Assembly (NCBI GenBank): GCA_017437065.1
Contig: JAFSBX010000061.1
Location: 1 to 64,000, forward strand
Source of the DNA: Lachnospiraceae bacterium
GTDB taxonomy: Bacteria > Bacillota > Clostridia > Lachnospirales > Lachnospiraceae
Length of the DNA stretch: 64,000 nucleotides
Reading direction: 5' to 3'
Part shown: piece after piece, positions 1 to 9,464 of the stretch
Numbering within the stretch: position 1 is the stretch's first letter
How the letters are laid out: every line of letters begins with the position of its first letter
Made by a program: the position numbers and the translations under genes
Notes under the pieces: generated by a model
What the model saw: the letters and a program-made list of their open reading frames with translations, nothing else
Told to the model about the DNA's origin: nothing
Database searches by the model: none

Positions 1-120
1 AAAGAAGAACTAATTAATAGAATCTATTTATATTTTGATGAAATAAACAAAGAGCCTGTAGTATATCATTGGAAATATAAAATGGATCAAATTTCCGAGG
101 AGGAAGCAAGTACCATTTGA
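1..120 (+). pseudogene. C-terminal fragment of an IS630-like transposase
   Basis: An open frame enters from the window edge and ends with TGA at 118-120. It encodes about 39 residues, including the stretch NRIYLYFDEINKEPVVYHW. The spacing of aromatic residues and the N-x-x-P-x-x-x-x-W pattern resembles the extreme C-terminus of IS630/Tc1-type DDE transposases. The catalytic residues would lie outside the window, so it cannot be told whether the gene is intact. It could instead be the tail of an unrelated protein. The gap that follows (121-408) shows no clear gene. Confidence 0.45.
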
Positions 121-267
121 TATGGTACTTACTTTCTGGTCTATGTAATAGTGCATCTTACAGACAAAAAATGCATCTTGGTATTTAAAATATTGTTCTT
201 TTGTCAAAATTCCGTTATAGTAATTTTATCAAAGAATTTTATGTCAGAATATTCTTTCATAAAGTAA

Positions 268-408
268 GGGATACACTTTCTTCCCAATGCAGAATTTGGA
301 TATGAAGCCTTTATCACTCCATTAATTTATGCTATGTATGGCTCTCTTCCGAATCTTGTCATGTATTCCAAAAAAATCATAAATAAAAAAGAAAAGAGGA
401 GAGAAGCC
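268..408 (+). other. Open frame continuous with the next gene, possible gene remnant
   Basis: After the TAA at 265-267 the frame of the downstream flavodoxin-fold gene stays open. It encodes a hydrophobic stretch that includes FGYEAFITPLIYAMYGSLPN, followed by a basic region. It has no good ribosome binding site of its own, and the next gene has a strong one at 394-402. It looks like the tail of a decayed membrane protein fused in frame by chance, but I do not recognise the family. Confidence 0.25.
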
Positions 409-900
409 ATGAAAGTAATTATTCACGATTTAGGAAAAGAATATGATGATTTTTTTAGCGAAAAATGTGATGCTATGATTAGTGCTGATGGAAAATACGC
501 ACCTTGCCAAGGATGTTTTGGCTGTTGGACAAAGCATCCGGCAGAATGCTACATGAAGGACAGTTTAAAAGAAGTATGCCGAGTAATAGGAAGAGCAGAT
601 GAACTTATCATCATTAGTGAGAACTACTATGGTGCATATAGCCCTTCTGTAAAAAATGTTCTTGACAGAAGTATTGGTTGCTCCACACCAATGAGTACTT
701 ACAGAGGAAAGCAGATGCACCACACTCTGCGTTACGGAAAGCACAAATTGTTTAAAGTGCTTACTTATGGAGATATTACACCGGAAGAAAAGACAACCTT
801 TGAATTTATGGCAGAGAGAAATGCAATTAACTACGGTTATGAAAATGCTAAAGTCATTGTTTTAAAATCAATCAGTGAACTAAAGGAGGTATCTGTATGA
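409..900 (+). CDS. Flavodoxin-fold / NADPH-dependent FMN reductase family protein
   Basis: This encodes 163 residues. ATG 409 was chosen because AGAGGAGAG precedes it with good spacing; the longer in-frame ATG at 334 has no ribosome binding site. A cysteine-rich segment near residues 30-45 (CQGCFGCW, then AECYMKD) followed by alternating beta/alpha segments (DELIIISENYYGAYSPSVKNVLDRS) is typical of small iron-sulfur or flavodoxin-like NAD(P)H oxidoreductases. The S-P-S-V-K-N-V-L-D-R run matches the flavin-side helix of this fold. It overlaps the next gene by 4 bp (ATGA), so the two are probably translationally coupled. The substrate is unknown. Confidence 0.7.
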   Translation: MKVIIHDLGKEYDDFFSEKCDAMISADGKYAPCQGCFGCWTKHPAECYMKDSLKEVCRVIGRADELIIISENYYGAYSPSVKNVLDRSIGCSTPMSTYRGKQMHHTLRYGKHKLFKVLTYGDITPEEKTTFEFMAERNAINYGYENAKVIVLKSISELKEVSV

Positions 901-1631
901 AAACAGTCTTTATAAATGGCAGTCCCAAAAAGAAATTTAGTGCTTCCGCATATTTTCTTGATGTTCTTAAGTTTTTTGTAAAAGGTAAAAAGGTAAAAGA
1001 AACTCTTAGAACCCCAAGCGATCATGAAAGAATTCTGAATACATTAAAAGATGCTGACTCTGTTGTATTCTGTCTGCCTTTGTATGTGGATGGAGTTCCG
1101 TCCCATGTACTTTCCTTTATGAAAAAAATGGAGGTTTTTTGCAAAGAAAACAGCCTCCAACTAAATGTTTATGTCATTTCCAACGGTGGTTTTATTGAAG
1201 GAAAACAAAATCAGGCACTCTTACAGGTATTTGAAAATTTCTGTAAACGAAGTAATATAAAATGGTGCGGCGGTATCGGCATCGGTGGCGGAGTTATGCT
1301 GAATGTTTTACGAATCGTGTTCCTCATACAGGCCGGAATCCTGTTATTAAATATTGTTTTGAGTGGAGTCCAATTTAGCAACTGGTTACCGATGGATGCA
1401 CTTTGGAATTTTGTCACACAGGCACTTATGATTACTTTTTTTAATTTAGGCGTATTCTGGTATTCACTTCGGATGGGAATTGCACTGAATAAAGGTCATT
1501 TATGTGGTAACAAATACACACGTATCATGATTCCGTCCTTTATATTTATTCTCTTTGCAGATATTTTCTTTGTTATTATTTCCTTCTTTGAAGGAGGAAT
1601 CTTTAGAGGGTGGTTCAGCAAAAAAATATAA
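897..1631 (+). CDS. Flavodoxin-like protein with a C-terminal membrane domain
   Basis: This 244-residue protein has two parts. Residues 1-125 resemble an NADPH-dependent FMN reductase: a phosphate-loop-like GSPKKKFSAS (8-17) and PLYVDGVPSHVLSFM (61-75). Residues 134-232 hold about three hydrophobic segments (roughly 136-158, 172-194 and 209-232), predicting a membrane-anchored flavoprotein. It overlaps the preceding flavodoxin-fold gene by 4 bp and is followed by a small conserved gene, so the three likely form one operon. A membrane-bound partner for electron transfer with the upstream protein is an inference. The reductase half lacks an obvious complete family length, so degeneration is possible. 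Confidence 0.6.
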   Translation: MKTVFINGSPKKKFSASAYFLDVLKFFVKGKKVKETLRTPSDHERILNTLKDADSVVFCLPLYVDGVPSHVLSFMKKMEVFCKENSLQLNVYVISNGGFIEGKQNQALLQVFENFCKRSNIKWCGGIGIGGGVMLNVLRIVFLIQAGILLLNIVLSGVQFSNWLPMDALWNFVTQALMITFFNLGVFWYSLRMGIALNKGHLCGNKYTRIMIPSFIFILFADIFFVIISFFEGGIFRGWFSKKI

Positions 1632-1683
1632 AAAATATATGAGAAAAGAATTAATATAAAAGATGACAAGGAGACAAAAATAC

Positions 1684-1875
1684 ATGAAAAGTATACTTAT
1701 TAAAGACACAACAAAAGAAGAACGAATTGCCCTTATTAAAGAATGGCTTCCTGTGGAAGATGGACTGGAAGATTGTGAAATTGATCTCTGGGATATGTAC
1801 AACGATTATATAAATGGTCAAAGAGAAGTTTCTGAAATCAATGCTTCATTTCAGGCTAACTACTATACAGAATAA
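1684..1875 (+). CDS. Small conserved hypothetical protein (63 residues)
   Basis: ATG 1684 is preceded by AAGGAGAC at suitable spacing, so it is preferred to the in-frame ATG at 1663. The product (MKSILIKDTTKEERIALIKE and on) is acidic, has no membrane segment, and contains a D-L-W-D-M-Y stretch near residues 38-43. Proteins of this type are commonly found beside flavodoxin genes in clostridia, as here, but I know of no demonstrated function. Codon use and the ribosome binding site argue that it is a real gene and not a shadow. Confidence 0.6.
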   Translation: MKSILIKDTTKEERIALIKEWLPVEDGLEDCEIDLWDMYNDYINGQREVSEINASFQANYYTE

Positions 1876-1937
1876 TTTTTCACAAAATGTAATAATACAA
1901 TTCTAATATGAAAAAATAATAAATTATACAAACTCTT

Positions 1938-2056
1938 ACCCAAATATACAATACAGTTGGATTTTACAAAACTTTTTCCATATATACGATTTTTCCCTTT
2001 CCAAACGAAAAAATCTATGTTAGTATACGAATGTATATTTGGGTGCTCCATGCACC
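1938..2056 (+). promoter_or_regulatory. Inverted repeat and leader hairpin upstream of the topoisomerase genes
   Basis: ACCCAAATATACA at 1938-1950 is exactly complementary to TGTATATTTGGGT at 2032-2044, giving a 13-bp inverted repeat with about 80 bp between the arms. The intervening DNA is AT-rich and holds candidate -10 hexamers (TATATA near 1981, TAGTAT near 2021), so the promoter should lie between the arms. A short hairpin, GGTGC-TCCAT-GCACC (2042-2056), sits just before the ribosome binding site and overlaps the right arm, so the two structures exclude each other. Function is inferred only. Confidence 0.4.
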
Positions 2057-2065
2057 TAGAGGGAG

Positions 2066-4000
2066 TTGAACAAAACATTGGCGAAAGCAAATACATATGA
2101 TGCGTCAAGCATCACCGTTTTAGAGGGATTAGAAGCAGTAAGAAAACGCCCTGGTATGTATATCGGAAGTGTATCTACCAAGGGCTTAAATCATCTTATA
2201 TATGAAATCGTAGATAACGCGGTAGACGAGCATTTAGCCGGCTACTGTGACAAAATTACCGTCACTCTTGAAAAAGATGGTTCCGCAACCATTGAAGACA
2301 ATGGACGAGGCATTCCGGTTGGTATGCACGAAAAAGGAATCAGTGCAGAACGTCTCGTATTTACCACACTTCACGCAGGCGGTAAATTCGACAATTCCGC
2401 ATACAAAACAAGCGGCGGGCTTCACGGCGTAGGTTCTTCCGTTGTAAATGCACTTTCCACATGGCTGACTGTACGGGTAAAAAGCGGTGGATTTATTTAT
2501 GAAGATAAATACGAACGCGGAAATCCAATCGTAGAATTGCAGGACGGACTTTTACCTGTCATCGGCAAAACAAGAGAAACCGGAACCTGTATCAGTTTCT
2601 TACCCGATGATACCATTTTTGATAAAACACGTTTTAAAGAAGAAGACGTAAAAAGCCGCCTTCACGAAACCGCTTACTTAAATCCGAATCTGACGATTGT
2701 TTTTAGAGATTTGCGGAAAGACGAACCGGAACAGCTTGAATTTCATGAGCCGGAAGGAATTATCGGCTTTATCAAGGATATGAATAAATCCAAGGAAAAC
2801 ATTCACGACGTCATCTATTATAAAGGCGAAAGTGAAGGCGTTTCCGTGGAAGTTGCATTCCAGTATGTAAACGAATTCCATGAAAATGTACTTGGTTTCT
2901 GTAATAACATTTATAACGCTGAGGGTGGTACACACTTAACCGGCTTTAAAACCATGTTTACAACCATCATTAACAATTATGCAAGAGAATTAAATATCTT
3001 AAAAGAAAAAGACGTAAATTTCACCGGAGCTGATGTCCGTAACGGTATGACAGCCGTTATTTCCATCAAACATCCCGATCCGAGATTTGAAGGTCAGACA
3101 AAAACAAAGTTAGACAATCAGGATGCTTCCAAAGCAGTAGCAAAAGTTACCGGTGATGAAGTAGTCCGTTTCTTTGACCGTAACCTGGAAACCTTAAAGA
3201 GCGTCATCGGCTGTGCCGAGAAAGCAGCAAAAATCCGTAAAACAGAAGAGAAGGCAAAAACCAACATGCTGACAAAGCAGAAGTTTTCCTTTGATTCTAA
3301 CGGAAAACTTGCAAACTGTGAGTCGAAAGATGCGTCTAAGTGCGAAATTTTTATTGTGGAGGGAGATTCTGCGGGAGGTAGTGCCAAAACCGCAAGAAAT
3401 CGTGCATTTCAGGCGATTCTTCCTATCCGTGGTAAAATTCTGAACGTAGAAAAAGCAAGCATTGACAAAGTACTTGCCAATGCAGAAATCAAAACAATGA
3501 TTAATGCGTTTGGCTGCGGCTTTTCCGAAGGCTACGGAAATGATTTTGATATTACAAAATTACGCTATAACAAAATTATTATTATGGCAGATGCAGACGT
3601 GGACGGTGCACATATTTCCACGCTGTTACTGACTTTATTTTACCGTTTCATGCCGGAATTAATTTTTGAGGGACACGTTTACATTGCCATGCCACCTCTT
3701 TATAAAGCTATGCCATCTAAAGGAAAAGAAGAATATCTCTATGACGATAAAGCATTGGAGAAATACCGGAAAACCCACAAAGGACCTTTTACTTTACAGC
3801 GTTACAAAGGTCTTGGTGAAATGGATGCACAACAATTATGGGAAACCACACTTGATCCGGAAACACGAATTTTAAAACAGGTCGAAATCGAAGACGCAAG
3901 AATGGCTTCCGAAGTAACGGAAATGTTAATGGGAACCGAAGTTCCACCACGAAAAGCATTTATTTATGAACATGCCGTTGATGCGGAATTAGATGTGTAA
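2066..4000 (+). CDS. parE: Type IIA DNA topoisomerase, ATPase subunit (ParE/GyrB)
   Basis: This 644-residue ATPase subunit pairs with the A subunit 12 bp downstream. Residues 47-54 (EIVDNAVD), 78-82 (DNGRG) and 117-123 (GGLHGVG) form the GHKL nucleotide pocket. Near residue 430, EGDSAGGSAK and a later MADADVDGAH make the TOPRIM metal site. The C-terminus carries QRYKGLGEMDAQQLW. Length fits the short bacterial GyrB/ParE form. The start is a TTG: 2066 is only a few bases from AGAGG, and TTG 2078 is an in-frame alternative with GGGAG 12 bases upstream. The B subunit alone looks GyrB-like; I name it ParE because its partner lacks the GyrA box. A second pair near dnaA would be expected. Confidence 0.85.
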   Translation: MNKTLAKANTYDASSITVLEGLEAVRKRPGMYIGSVSTKGLNHLIYEIVDNAVDEHLAGYCDKITVTLEKDGSATIEDNGRGIPVGMHEKGISAERLVFTTLHAGGKFDNSAYKTSGGLHGVGSSVVNALSTWLTVRVKSGGFIYEDKYERGNPIVELQDGLLPVIGKTRETGTCISFLPDDTIFDKTRFKEEDVKSRLHETAYLNPNLTIVFRDLRKDEPEQLEFHEPEGIIGFIKDMNKSKENIHDVIYYKGESEGVSVEVAFQYVNEFHENVLGFCNNIYNAEGGTHLTGFKTMFTTIINNYARELNILKEKDVNFTGADVRNGMTAVISIKHPDPRFEGQTKTKLDNQDASKAVAKVTGDEVVRFFDRNLETLKSVIGCAEKAAKIRKTEEKAKTNMLTKQKFSFDSNGKLANCESKDASKCEIFIVEGDSAGGSAKTARNRAFQAILPIRGKILNVEKASIDKVLANAEIKTMINAFGCGFSEGYGNDFDITKLRYNKIIIMADADVDGAHISTLLLTLFYRFMPELIFEGHVYIAMPPLYKAMPSKGKEEYLYDDKALEKYRKTHKGPFTLQRYKGLGEMDAQQLWETTLDPETRILKQVEIEDARMASEVTEMLMGTEVPPRKAFIYEHAVDAELDV

Positions 4001-4012
4001 AGGAGAGCAGAC

Positions 4013-6250
4013 ATGGAAGAAAAAATTATAAAAACAGAATATTCCGAGGTCATGCAGAAATCCTATATTGATTATGCCATGAGTGTTATTGTTGCCAGAG
4101 CCCTTCCGGATGTAAGGGATGGTTTAAAACCCGTACAGAGAAGAGTATTATACGATATGCACGAGCTGGGAATCCGTTTTGACAAACCTTACCGTAAAAG
4201 TGCCCGTATCGTCGGCGATACGATGGGTAAATATCACCCACACGGCGACAGCTCCATTTATGATGCCCTTGTAGTGATGTCTCAGGACTTTAAAAAAGGA
4301 CTTCCTTTAATAGACGGACATGGTAATTTCGGTAACATCGAAGGTGATGGTGCTGCTGCCATGCGTTATACGGAAGCAAGACTGCAAAAAATCACACAGG
4401 AAGCATTCCTTGCAGATTTAGATAAAGATGTTGTAGACTTTATGCCAAACTTTGACGAAACGGAAAAGGAACCCAGTGTACTTCCGGTAAAAATCCCGAA
4501 TCTTTTAATCAATGGCTCGGAAGGTATCGCCGTTGGTATGGCAACCAGCATTCCGCCTCACAATCTGGCAGAAGTGATTGATGCAACAAAAGCTTACATG
4601 AAAGACGAATCCATTACCACAAAAGAGTTGATGAAGTACGTGAAAGGACCGGATTTCCCAACCGGTGGTATTGTTATTAATAAAGATGATCTTTTAAACA
4701 TTTACGAAACAGGAACCGGAAAAATCAAAATCCGCGGAAAAGTAGAAATCGAAAAAGCAAAGGGCGGAAAGACCAACCTTGTAATTACCGAAATCCCTTA
4801 TCCGATGATTGGTGCCAATATTTCCAAATTTCTATCCGATGTGGCTGCTTTAGCAGAATCAAAGAAAACACAGGATATCGTGGATATTACAAACCAGTCT
4901 TCCAAGGAAGGCATCCGTATTGTCATAGAGCTTCGTAAAGACACAGATGTAGAGAATTTCAAAAATATGCTCTACAAAAAGACAAGGCTGGAAGATACTT
5001 TCGGTGTAAACATGCTTGCCATTTCAAACGGAAGACCGGAAACCATGGGATTAAAACGCGTGATTAAAGAAAGCGTGGATTTCCAATTTGCAGTTGCTTC
5101 CAGAAAATACAGCAACTTATTACAAAAAGAATTAGACCGCAAGGAAATTCAGGAAGGTTTAATCAAAGCCTGCAATGTCATTGATCTAATTATCGAGATT
5201 CTCCGTGGTTCCAAAGACAGAGCCATGGCAAAAGATTGCCTTGTGAATGGAAAAACCGACGGAATTAAATTCAAATCCAAAGGTTCACAGATTATGGCAG
5301 AACAGTTACATTTTTCCGAAAAACAGGCAAATGCCATTCTGGAAATGCGTTTATATAAATTAATCGGACTGGAAATTGAAGCCTTAATTAAAGAACATGA
5401 AGAAACTATGGCAAATATTTACCGTTATGAAGATATTCTGGCAAGACGTGATTCCATGGCACAGGTTATCATGAATGAACTTGATGCTATCAAGAAGGAA
5501 TTTGGTACACCTCGTAAAACAGTTGTAGAAAACGGCGAAGAGGCAGTTTATGAAGAGAAAAAGATGGAAGAAAAGGAAGTTATGTTCTTAATGGACCGTT
5601 TTGGTTATGCAAAAACCATTGACCTTCCCACCTACGAACGGAATAAAGAAGCTGCGGAAGCAGAAAATAAATATGTTTTTAAATGTAAAAATACAGGTCG
5701 TATTTGCATTTTTACAAACTTAGGACAGCTTCATACTGTAAAAGTAGCTGACTTACCATTCGGAAAATTCAGGGATAAAGGAGTTCCGATTGACAATATC
5801 AGTAATTTCAGTTCTGAAAAAGAAGAAATGGTATTTGTCACAAGCCAGATGTATTTGAATTTATACCGTGTTATTTTCGGTACAAAACAGGCAATGTTTA
5901 AAGTCGTAGATGGCGGAGAGTTTGATGTTGCAAAAAGAACCGTTGCCGCAACCAAACTTGCCGAAGATGATGAAGTAGTTTCCATTGCCATCATGGACAA
6001 TCTGAAAGATGTTGTTCTCCGTTCCAAAGACGGATATTTCTTACGCTTCCCTGTGGAAGAAATACCGGAAAAGAAAAAGGGTGCCATCGGTGTACGCGGT
6101 ATGAAACTGGGAGCAGGTGACTATATAGAGCAAATTCATTATACTTATAACGGCATGGAAGCACCTGTTACTTTTGACGAAAAAACAGTAGAAATCAGCA
6201 GAATTAAATTAATGAAACGTGATGCAAAAGGTACAAAACTGCGGCTTTAA
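4013..6250 (+). CDS. parC: Type IIA DNA topoisomerase, cleavage subunit (ParC-like)
   Basis: This 745-residue subunit cleaves and rejoins DNA. The catalytic tyrosine is Tyr-119 in [10 protein letters not shown]. The quinolone pocket reads [10 protein letters not shown], with Ser-80 and Asp-84 unmutated. The C-terminal beta-pinwheel begins near residue 520. At the place where gyrases carry QRRGGKG (after the first blade, [14 protein letters not shown]) there is no such box, and a degenerate [10 protein letters not shown] appears later. GyrA-box loss removes DNA wrapping in studied enzymes, so topoisomerase IV activity is the better guess. AAGGAGA precedes the ATG. The gene is certain; the ParC/GyrA choice is not. 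Confidence 0.85.
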   Translation: MEEKIIKTEYSEVMQKSYIDYAMSVIVARALPDVRDGLKPVQRRVLYDMHELGIRFDKPYRKSARIVGDTMGKYHPHGDSSIYDALVVMSQDFKKGLPLIDGHGNFGNIEGDGAAAMRYTEARLQKITQEAFLADLDKDVVDFMPNFDETEKEPSVLPVKIPNLLINGSEGIAVGMATSIPPHNLAEVIDATKAYMKDESITTKELMKYVKGPDFPTGGIVINKDDLLNIYETGTGKIKIRGKVEIEKAKGGKTNLVITEIPYPMIGANISKFLSDVAALAESKKTQDIVDITNQSSKEGIRIVIELRKDTDVENFKNMLYKKTRLEDTFGVNMLAISNGRPETMGLKRVIKESVDFQFAVASRKYSNLLQKELDRKEIQEGLIKACNVIDLIIEILRGSKDRAMAKDCLVNGKTDGIKFKSKGSQIMAEQLHFSEKQANAILEMRLYKLIGLEIEALIKEHEETMANIYRYEDILARRDSMAQVIMNELDAIKKEFGTPRKTVVENGEEAVYEEKKMEEKEVMFLMDRFGYAKTIDLPTYERNKEAAEAENKYVFKCKNTGRICIFTNLGQLHTVKVADLPFGKFRDKGVPIDNISNFSSEKEEMVFVTSQMYLNLYRVIFGTKQAMFKVVDGGEFDVAKRTVAATKLAEDDEVVSIAIMDNLKDVVLRSKDGYFLRFPVEEIPEKKKGAIGVRGMKLGAGDYIEQIHYTYNGMEAPVTFDEKTVEISRIKLMKRDAKGTKLRL

Positions 6251-6319
6251 TTATGCAGGAATATACCATGTGCATTAAACTCCAAAATAAAAAAGGATGT
6301 AACACGAAAGGACATTTTT

Positions 6320-6877
6320 ATGAGAGTAATTGCAGGAACAGCCAGAAGTCTCCCGTTAAAAACTCCTACAGGAGACGGCACAAGACCTACTACAGACCGT
6401 ATTAAGGAAACTCTTTTTAACATGATACAGACTTACATGGGAGACTGTGTTTTCCTTGATTTGTTCAGCGGCAGTGGCGGTATCGGTATCGAAGCCATCA
6501 GCCGTGGCGGAAGAAAAAGTTATTTTATTGAAAATAATGCAGAAGCAATCAAATGCATTCAAGACAATCTGAAATTCACAAAATTTGAAGATAAAGCCGT
6601 TGTTTTAAAGCAGGACGTTATCAGCGGACTCAATAATGTTTTCGAAAAAGAAGTGGATGTTGTATTTATGGATCCGCCATACGGACAGGATTTAGAACGT
6701 ATTACACTTGAAAAACTTGCCGGAATGAAGTATATTACAGAAGACACAGTTATTATTACCGAGGCAGCTTTAGATACGGATTTTTCTTATCTGGAGGGAC
6801 TTGGTTTTGAAATGATAAAAGAAAAAAAATATAAAACCAATAAACATGTTTTTATACAAAGGAAGATTGAATCATGA
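6320..6877 (+). CDS. rsmD: 16S rRNA (guanine-966-N2)-methyltransferase RsmD
   Basis: This 185-residue Rossmann-fold methyltransferase starts [16 protein letters not shown], the family's typical opening. The SAM loop is [14 protein letters not shown] (about residues 46-59), and the catalytic DPPY motif follows near residue 118, as in N2-guanine and N6-adenine methyltransferases. It should modify G966 of 16S rRNA in the assembling small subunit. The stop overlaps the coaD start by 4 bp. The rsmD-coaD pairing is conserved across Firmicutes (B. subtilis ylbH-ylbI). Confidence 0.93.
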   Translation: MRVIAGTARSLPLKTPTGDGTRPTTDRIKETLFNMIQTYMGDCVFLDLFSGSGGIGIEAISRGGRKSYFIENNAEAIKCIQDNLKFTKFEDKAVVLKQDVISGLNNVFEKEVDVVFMDPPYGQDLERITLEKLAGMKYITEDTVIITEAALDTDFSYLEGLGFEMIKEKKYKTNKHVFIQRKIES

Positions 6878-7362
6878 AAGCGGCAATTTATCCGGGAAGT
6901 TTTGACCCTGTAACATATGGTCATTTAGACATTATTAAACGTTCATCTGAAATATTTGACGAATTAACAGTATGTGTATTGAACAATAAAACAAAGAGTC
7001 CATTGTTTTCTGTTGAGGAACGTGTTAAGATACTGAAAGAGGCTACCAAGGATTTACCAAATGTAAAAGTAGAATCTTTTAGCGGTCTCTTAATTGATTA
7101 TGCGAGGGAAAAGGATATTCATGTCTCTGTCAGAGGGCTTCGTGCGGTTACAGACTTTGAATATGAATTACAAATAGCACAGACAAACAGACAGTTATCT
7201 GACGGCGACTTAGATACTATGTTTTTAACAACCAGTTTAGAATATGCTTTTTTAAGTTCCTCCACCGTAAAAGAAATCGCCAGCTTTAATGGTGATATCA
7301 GCCAGTGCGTTCCTGAATTCGTCGCAAAGCTGATATATGAAAAATATGGAATAGACAGATAA
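6874..7362 (+). CDS. coaD: Phosphopantetheine adenylyltransferase
   Basis: This 162-residue nucleotidyltransferase transfers AMP from ATP to 4'-phosphopantetheine, the penultimate step of coenzyme A synthesis. The (H/T)xGH site is present as TYGHLD near residues 14-19, after the family's N-terminal [26 protein letters not shown] and the later SSSTVKEIA are further family signatures. Length matches the hexameric bacterial enzyme. The gene overlaps rsmD and is followed by the conserved coiled-coil gene. Confidence 0.96.
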   Translation: MKAAIYPGSFDPVTYGHLDIIKRSSEIFDELTVCVLNNKTKSPLFSVEERVKILKEATKDLPNVKVESFSGLLIDYAREKDIHVSVRGLRAVTDFEYELQIAQTNRQLSDGDLDTMFLTTSLEYAFLSSSTVKEIASFNGDISQCVPEFVAKLIYEKYGIDR

Positions 7363-7424
7363 TAGCATCAATTTCCGACAGGATTTTGATTAAGCTATAG
7401 GATTGTGTAAGAATGGAGAGTTTT

Positions 7425-8027
7425 ATGAGCAGCAGAATCGAACAGCTAATTGATGAGATTGAAGAGTATATAGACGGTTGTAAATACCAGCCACTTTCCA
7501 ACTCAAAAATAATTGTTAATAAAGAAGAAATTGATGAACTTCTTCGAGAACTGCGGATGAAGACACCTGATGAAATCAAACGTTATCAGAAAATCATCAG
7601 CAATAAAGAAGCTATTTTGAATGATGCCCGTACAAAAGCTGAGGCTCTCATTAATGAAGCTACCGTTCATACGAACGAGCTTATTAATGAACATGAAATT
7701 ATGCAGCAGGCATATGCACAGGCAAATGAAGTTGTATCACTTGCAACAAAACAGGCACAGGAAATTCTTGATAATGCTACAATAGAAGCGAATAATGTAC
7801 GCCAGGCAGCTATGCAGTACACCGATGATATTCTGGCTAATCTGGAGAATATTATTACGCACAGCATTGCAACTGCTTCCGGTCATTATGATGCTATGAT
7901 AAAATCATTAAACAGCTGCAATGATATTGTAAAAGGAAATCGTGCAGAGTTAAATCCAACAGCTGACTTAGATGAATCCGATAAGCTGGAAGATTCACCT
8001 GCAAATACTGATTTGGACGTTATGTAA
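7425..8027 (+). CDS. Coiled-coil protein of unknown function (DivIVA/ATP-synthase-b-like)
   Basis: This encodes about 200 residues. ATG 7425 is preferred over 7413 because GGAGAG lies just upstream and MSSRIEQLIDEIEEYIDG is the usual opening in relatives. Residues 45-160 form a long amphipathic helix rich in Ala, Glu and Asn (KAEALINEATVHTNELINEH), predicting a coiled coil. The last 40 residues are acidic and disordered. There is no signal peptide or membrane segment. It sits directly after coaD, a common arrangement in Lachnospiraceae. Its role is unknown; similarity to DivIVA or ATP synthase b may only reflect coiled-coil composition. Confidence 0.75.
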   Translation: MSSRIEQLIDEIEEYIDGCKYQPLSNSKIIVNKEEIDELLRELRMKTPDEIKRYQKIISNKEAILNDARTKAEALINEATVHTNELINEHEIMQQAYAQANEVVSLATKQAQEILDNATIEANNVRQAAMQYTDDILANLENIITHSIATASGHYDAMIKSLNSCNDIVKGNRAELNPTADLDESDKLEDSPANTDLDVM

Positions 8028-8062
8028 CGTGCAGTTGTTTCGTATATTTTCTGCAGATGATA

Positions 8063-8100
8063 AACAGCCGGTTTCAAAAGGAAGCTGGCTGTTGTTTGTT
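8063..8100 (+). terminator. Rho-independent terminator after the coiled-coil gene
   Basis: AACAGCCGGTTTC (8063-8075) pairs with GAAGCTGGCTGTT (8081-8093), allowing two G-U pairs, around a 5-base loop. A T-rich run (GTTTGTT) follows. It should end the rsmD-coaD transcript before the amidase gene. Confidence 0.75.
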
Positions 8101-8159
8101 GCCATACAAATAAAGGCAATGTTACTTAATACAACTTGTATAGAGAGGCTAGACAAATC

Positions 8160-9446
8160 GTGAAAAAACGAATATTTTTATTTCTGCTTATTTTCACTTT
8201 TTTTGCATTTTTTATGACTCCTGTGACAATCCGGGCAGATGAACCTGTTATCGTGGTAATTGACCCGGGACATGGTGGCGAAAACTTAGGAGCCCGTTAC
8301 AACGGATATATTGAAAAAGAAATGAATCTGACTGTTGCACAGGCAATGTATGATGAACTGTCACAATATGACGGTATTCAGGTATATATGACAAGAGAAA
8401 GCGATGCAGAGTTAACTCTTGCCGAACGTGCGGAATATGCTGCCGGTGTAAACGCTGATTTACTGATTTCCCTGCATTTTAATGCTTCGGAATCTCATAC
8501 ATTTTATGGTTCCGAAGTATGGATATCTGCTTTTGGCGAAAACTATCAGGAAGGATATGCTTTCGGAGAAGCTGTTTTAGATCAGTTTGATACACTTGGT
8601 ACCTATCGAAAAGGAGTGAAAACCCGATTGGGGGATGATGGCGAGGATTATTATGGCATTATCAGAGAAGCTCGTGCAAGAAATGTCACAGCTGCAATCA
8701 TCGAACATTGTTACATGGATCATGATTTTGATAAAAGCTTCTATAATACCACTGAAAAATTAAAGCATCTCGGACGACTGGATGCAACCGCTACAGCCCG
8801 GTATTTTGGACTTTCCTCGGAAAGTTTGGGGGTTGATTATAGTGATTATAAGAAGGTAATGGTTGAATTACCTTCCTCTGCCGTAAAACCGGATTTAACG
8901 CCACCTGACATTTGTTATCTGGAATTGGAAGAATCCGATAAAGATAATCGTACATTGAAACTGCGTTTATCTGCGGAAGATTACGATAGCGGAATGTTGT
9001 ATTATTCTTACAGCTTAGATGGTGGGGAAACTTTTGCAACACTGAGGGAATGGCCGGATGCCGATACGTTTCAGTTCATTGTAGAAGTGCCAAACGGAAT
9101 TTCTCCACATGTAGTAATAAATGCCTATAATAAATATGATGTATATGCTACAAGTAACGCTATTACCATAGAAGGGTTTCCATTAGTTTCAAAAACAGAA
9201 CAGGAAAGCGCAGTCGTTACAGAATCTGAAAGTGAAGCAACCATAACTGAAACAACTGAAGAAGAAAGTACCATCGAAGTATGGGAAGAAGTTATTATTA
9301 CCACCGAAAACTCAACAGAACCGGATCGTTCTTTTACAACATTTCTGATAATCTGCGGTATCTGTTTAGGCAGTTTATTTATACTTTTAATAATTGGCTA
9401 CAGTTATCTTAGCCATCAAAAGAAAAAAAGAAGACGAAAATTTTAG
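8160..9446 (+). CDS. Membrane-anchored N-acetylmuramoyl-L-alanine amidase (Amidase_3)
   Basis: This encodes about 428 residues from GTG 8160, which follows AGAGAGG and starts a signal sequence (MKKRIFLFLLIFTFF); a TTG at 8136 is less likely. The zinc amidase domain spans about 28-220: VIDPGHGG (zinc His-38), LLISLHFNAS (His-106) and AIIEHCYM with the presumed catalytic Glu. A Gly/Ser-poor beta domain (250-340) is followed by a Thr/Glu-rich linker, a membrane helix (about 390-412) and a basic tail. It should cut the bond between MurNAc and the stem peptide outside the cell, tethered at both ends unless the signal is cleaved. The linker resembles wall-spanning sequence. Confidence 0.85.
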   Translation: MKKRIFLFLLIFTFFAFFMTPVTIRADEPVIVVIDPGHGGENLGARYNGYIEKEMNLTVAQAMYDELSQYDGIQVYMTRESDAELTLAERAEYAAGVNADLLISLHFNASESHTFYGSEVWISAFGENYQEGYAFGEAVLDQFDTLGTYRKGVKTRLGDDGEDYYGIIREARARNVTAAIIEHCYMDHDFDKSFYNTTEKLKHLGRLDATATARYFGLSSESLGVDYSDYKKVMVELPSSAVKPDLTPPDICYLELEESDKDNRTLKLRLSAEDYDSGMLYYSYSLDGGETFATLREWPDADTFQFIVEVPNGISPHVVINAYNKYDVYATSNAITIEGFPLVSKTEQESAVVTESESEATITETTEEESTIEVWEEVIITTENSTEPDRSFTTFLIICGICLGSLFILLIIGYSYLSHQKKKRRRKF

Positions 9447-9464
9447 GGGAGGATTTCACTTACA

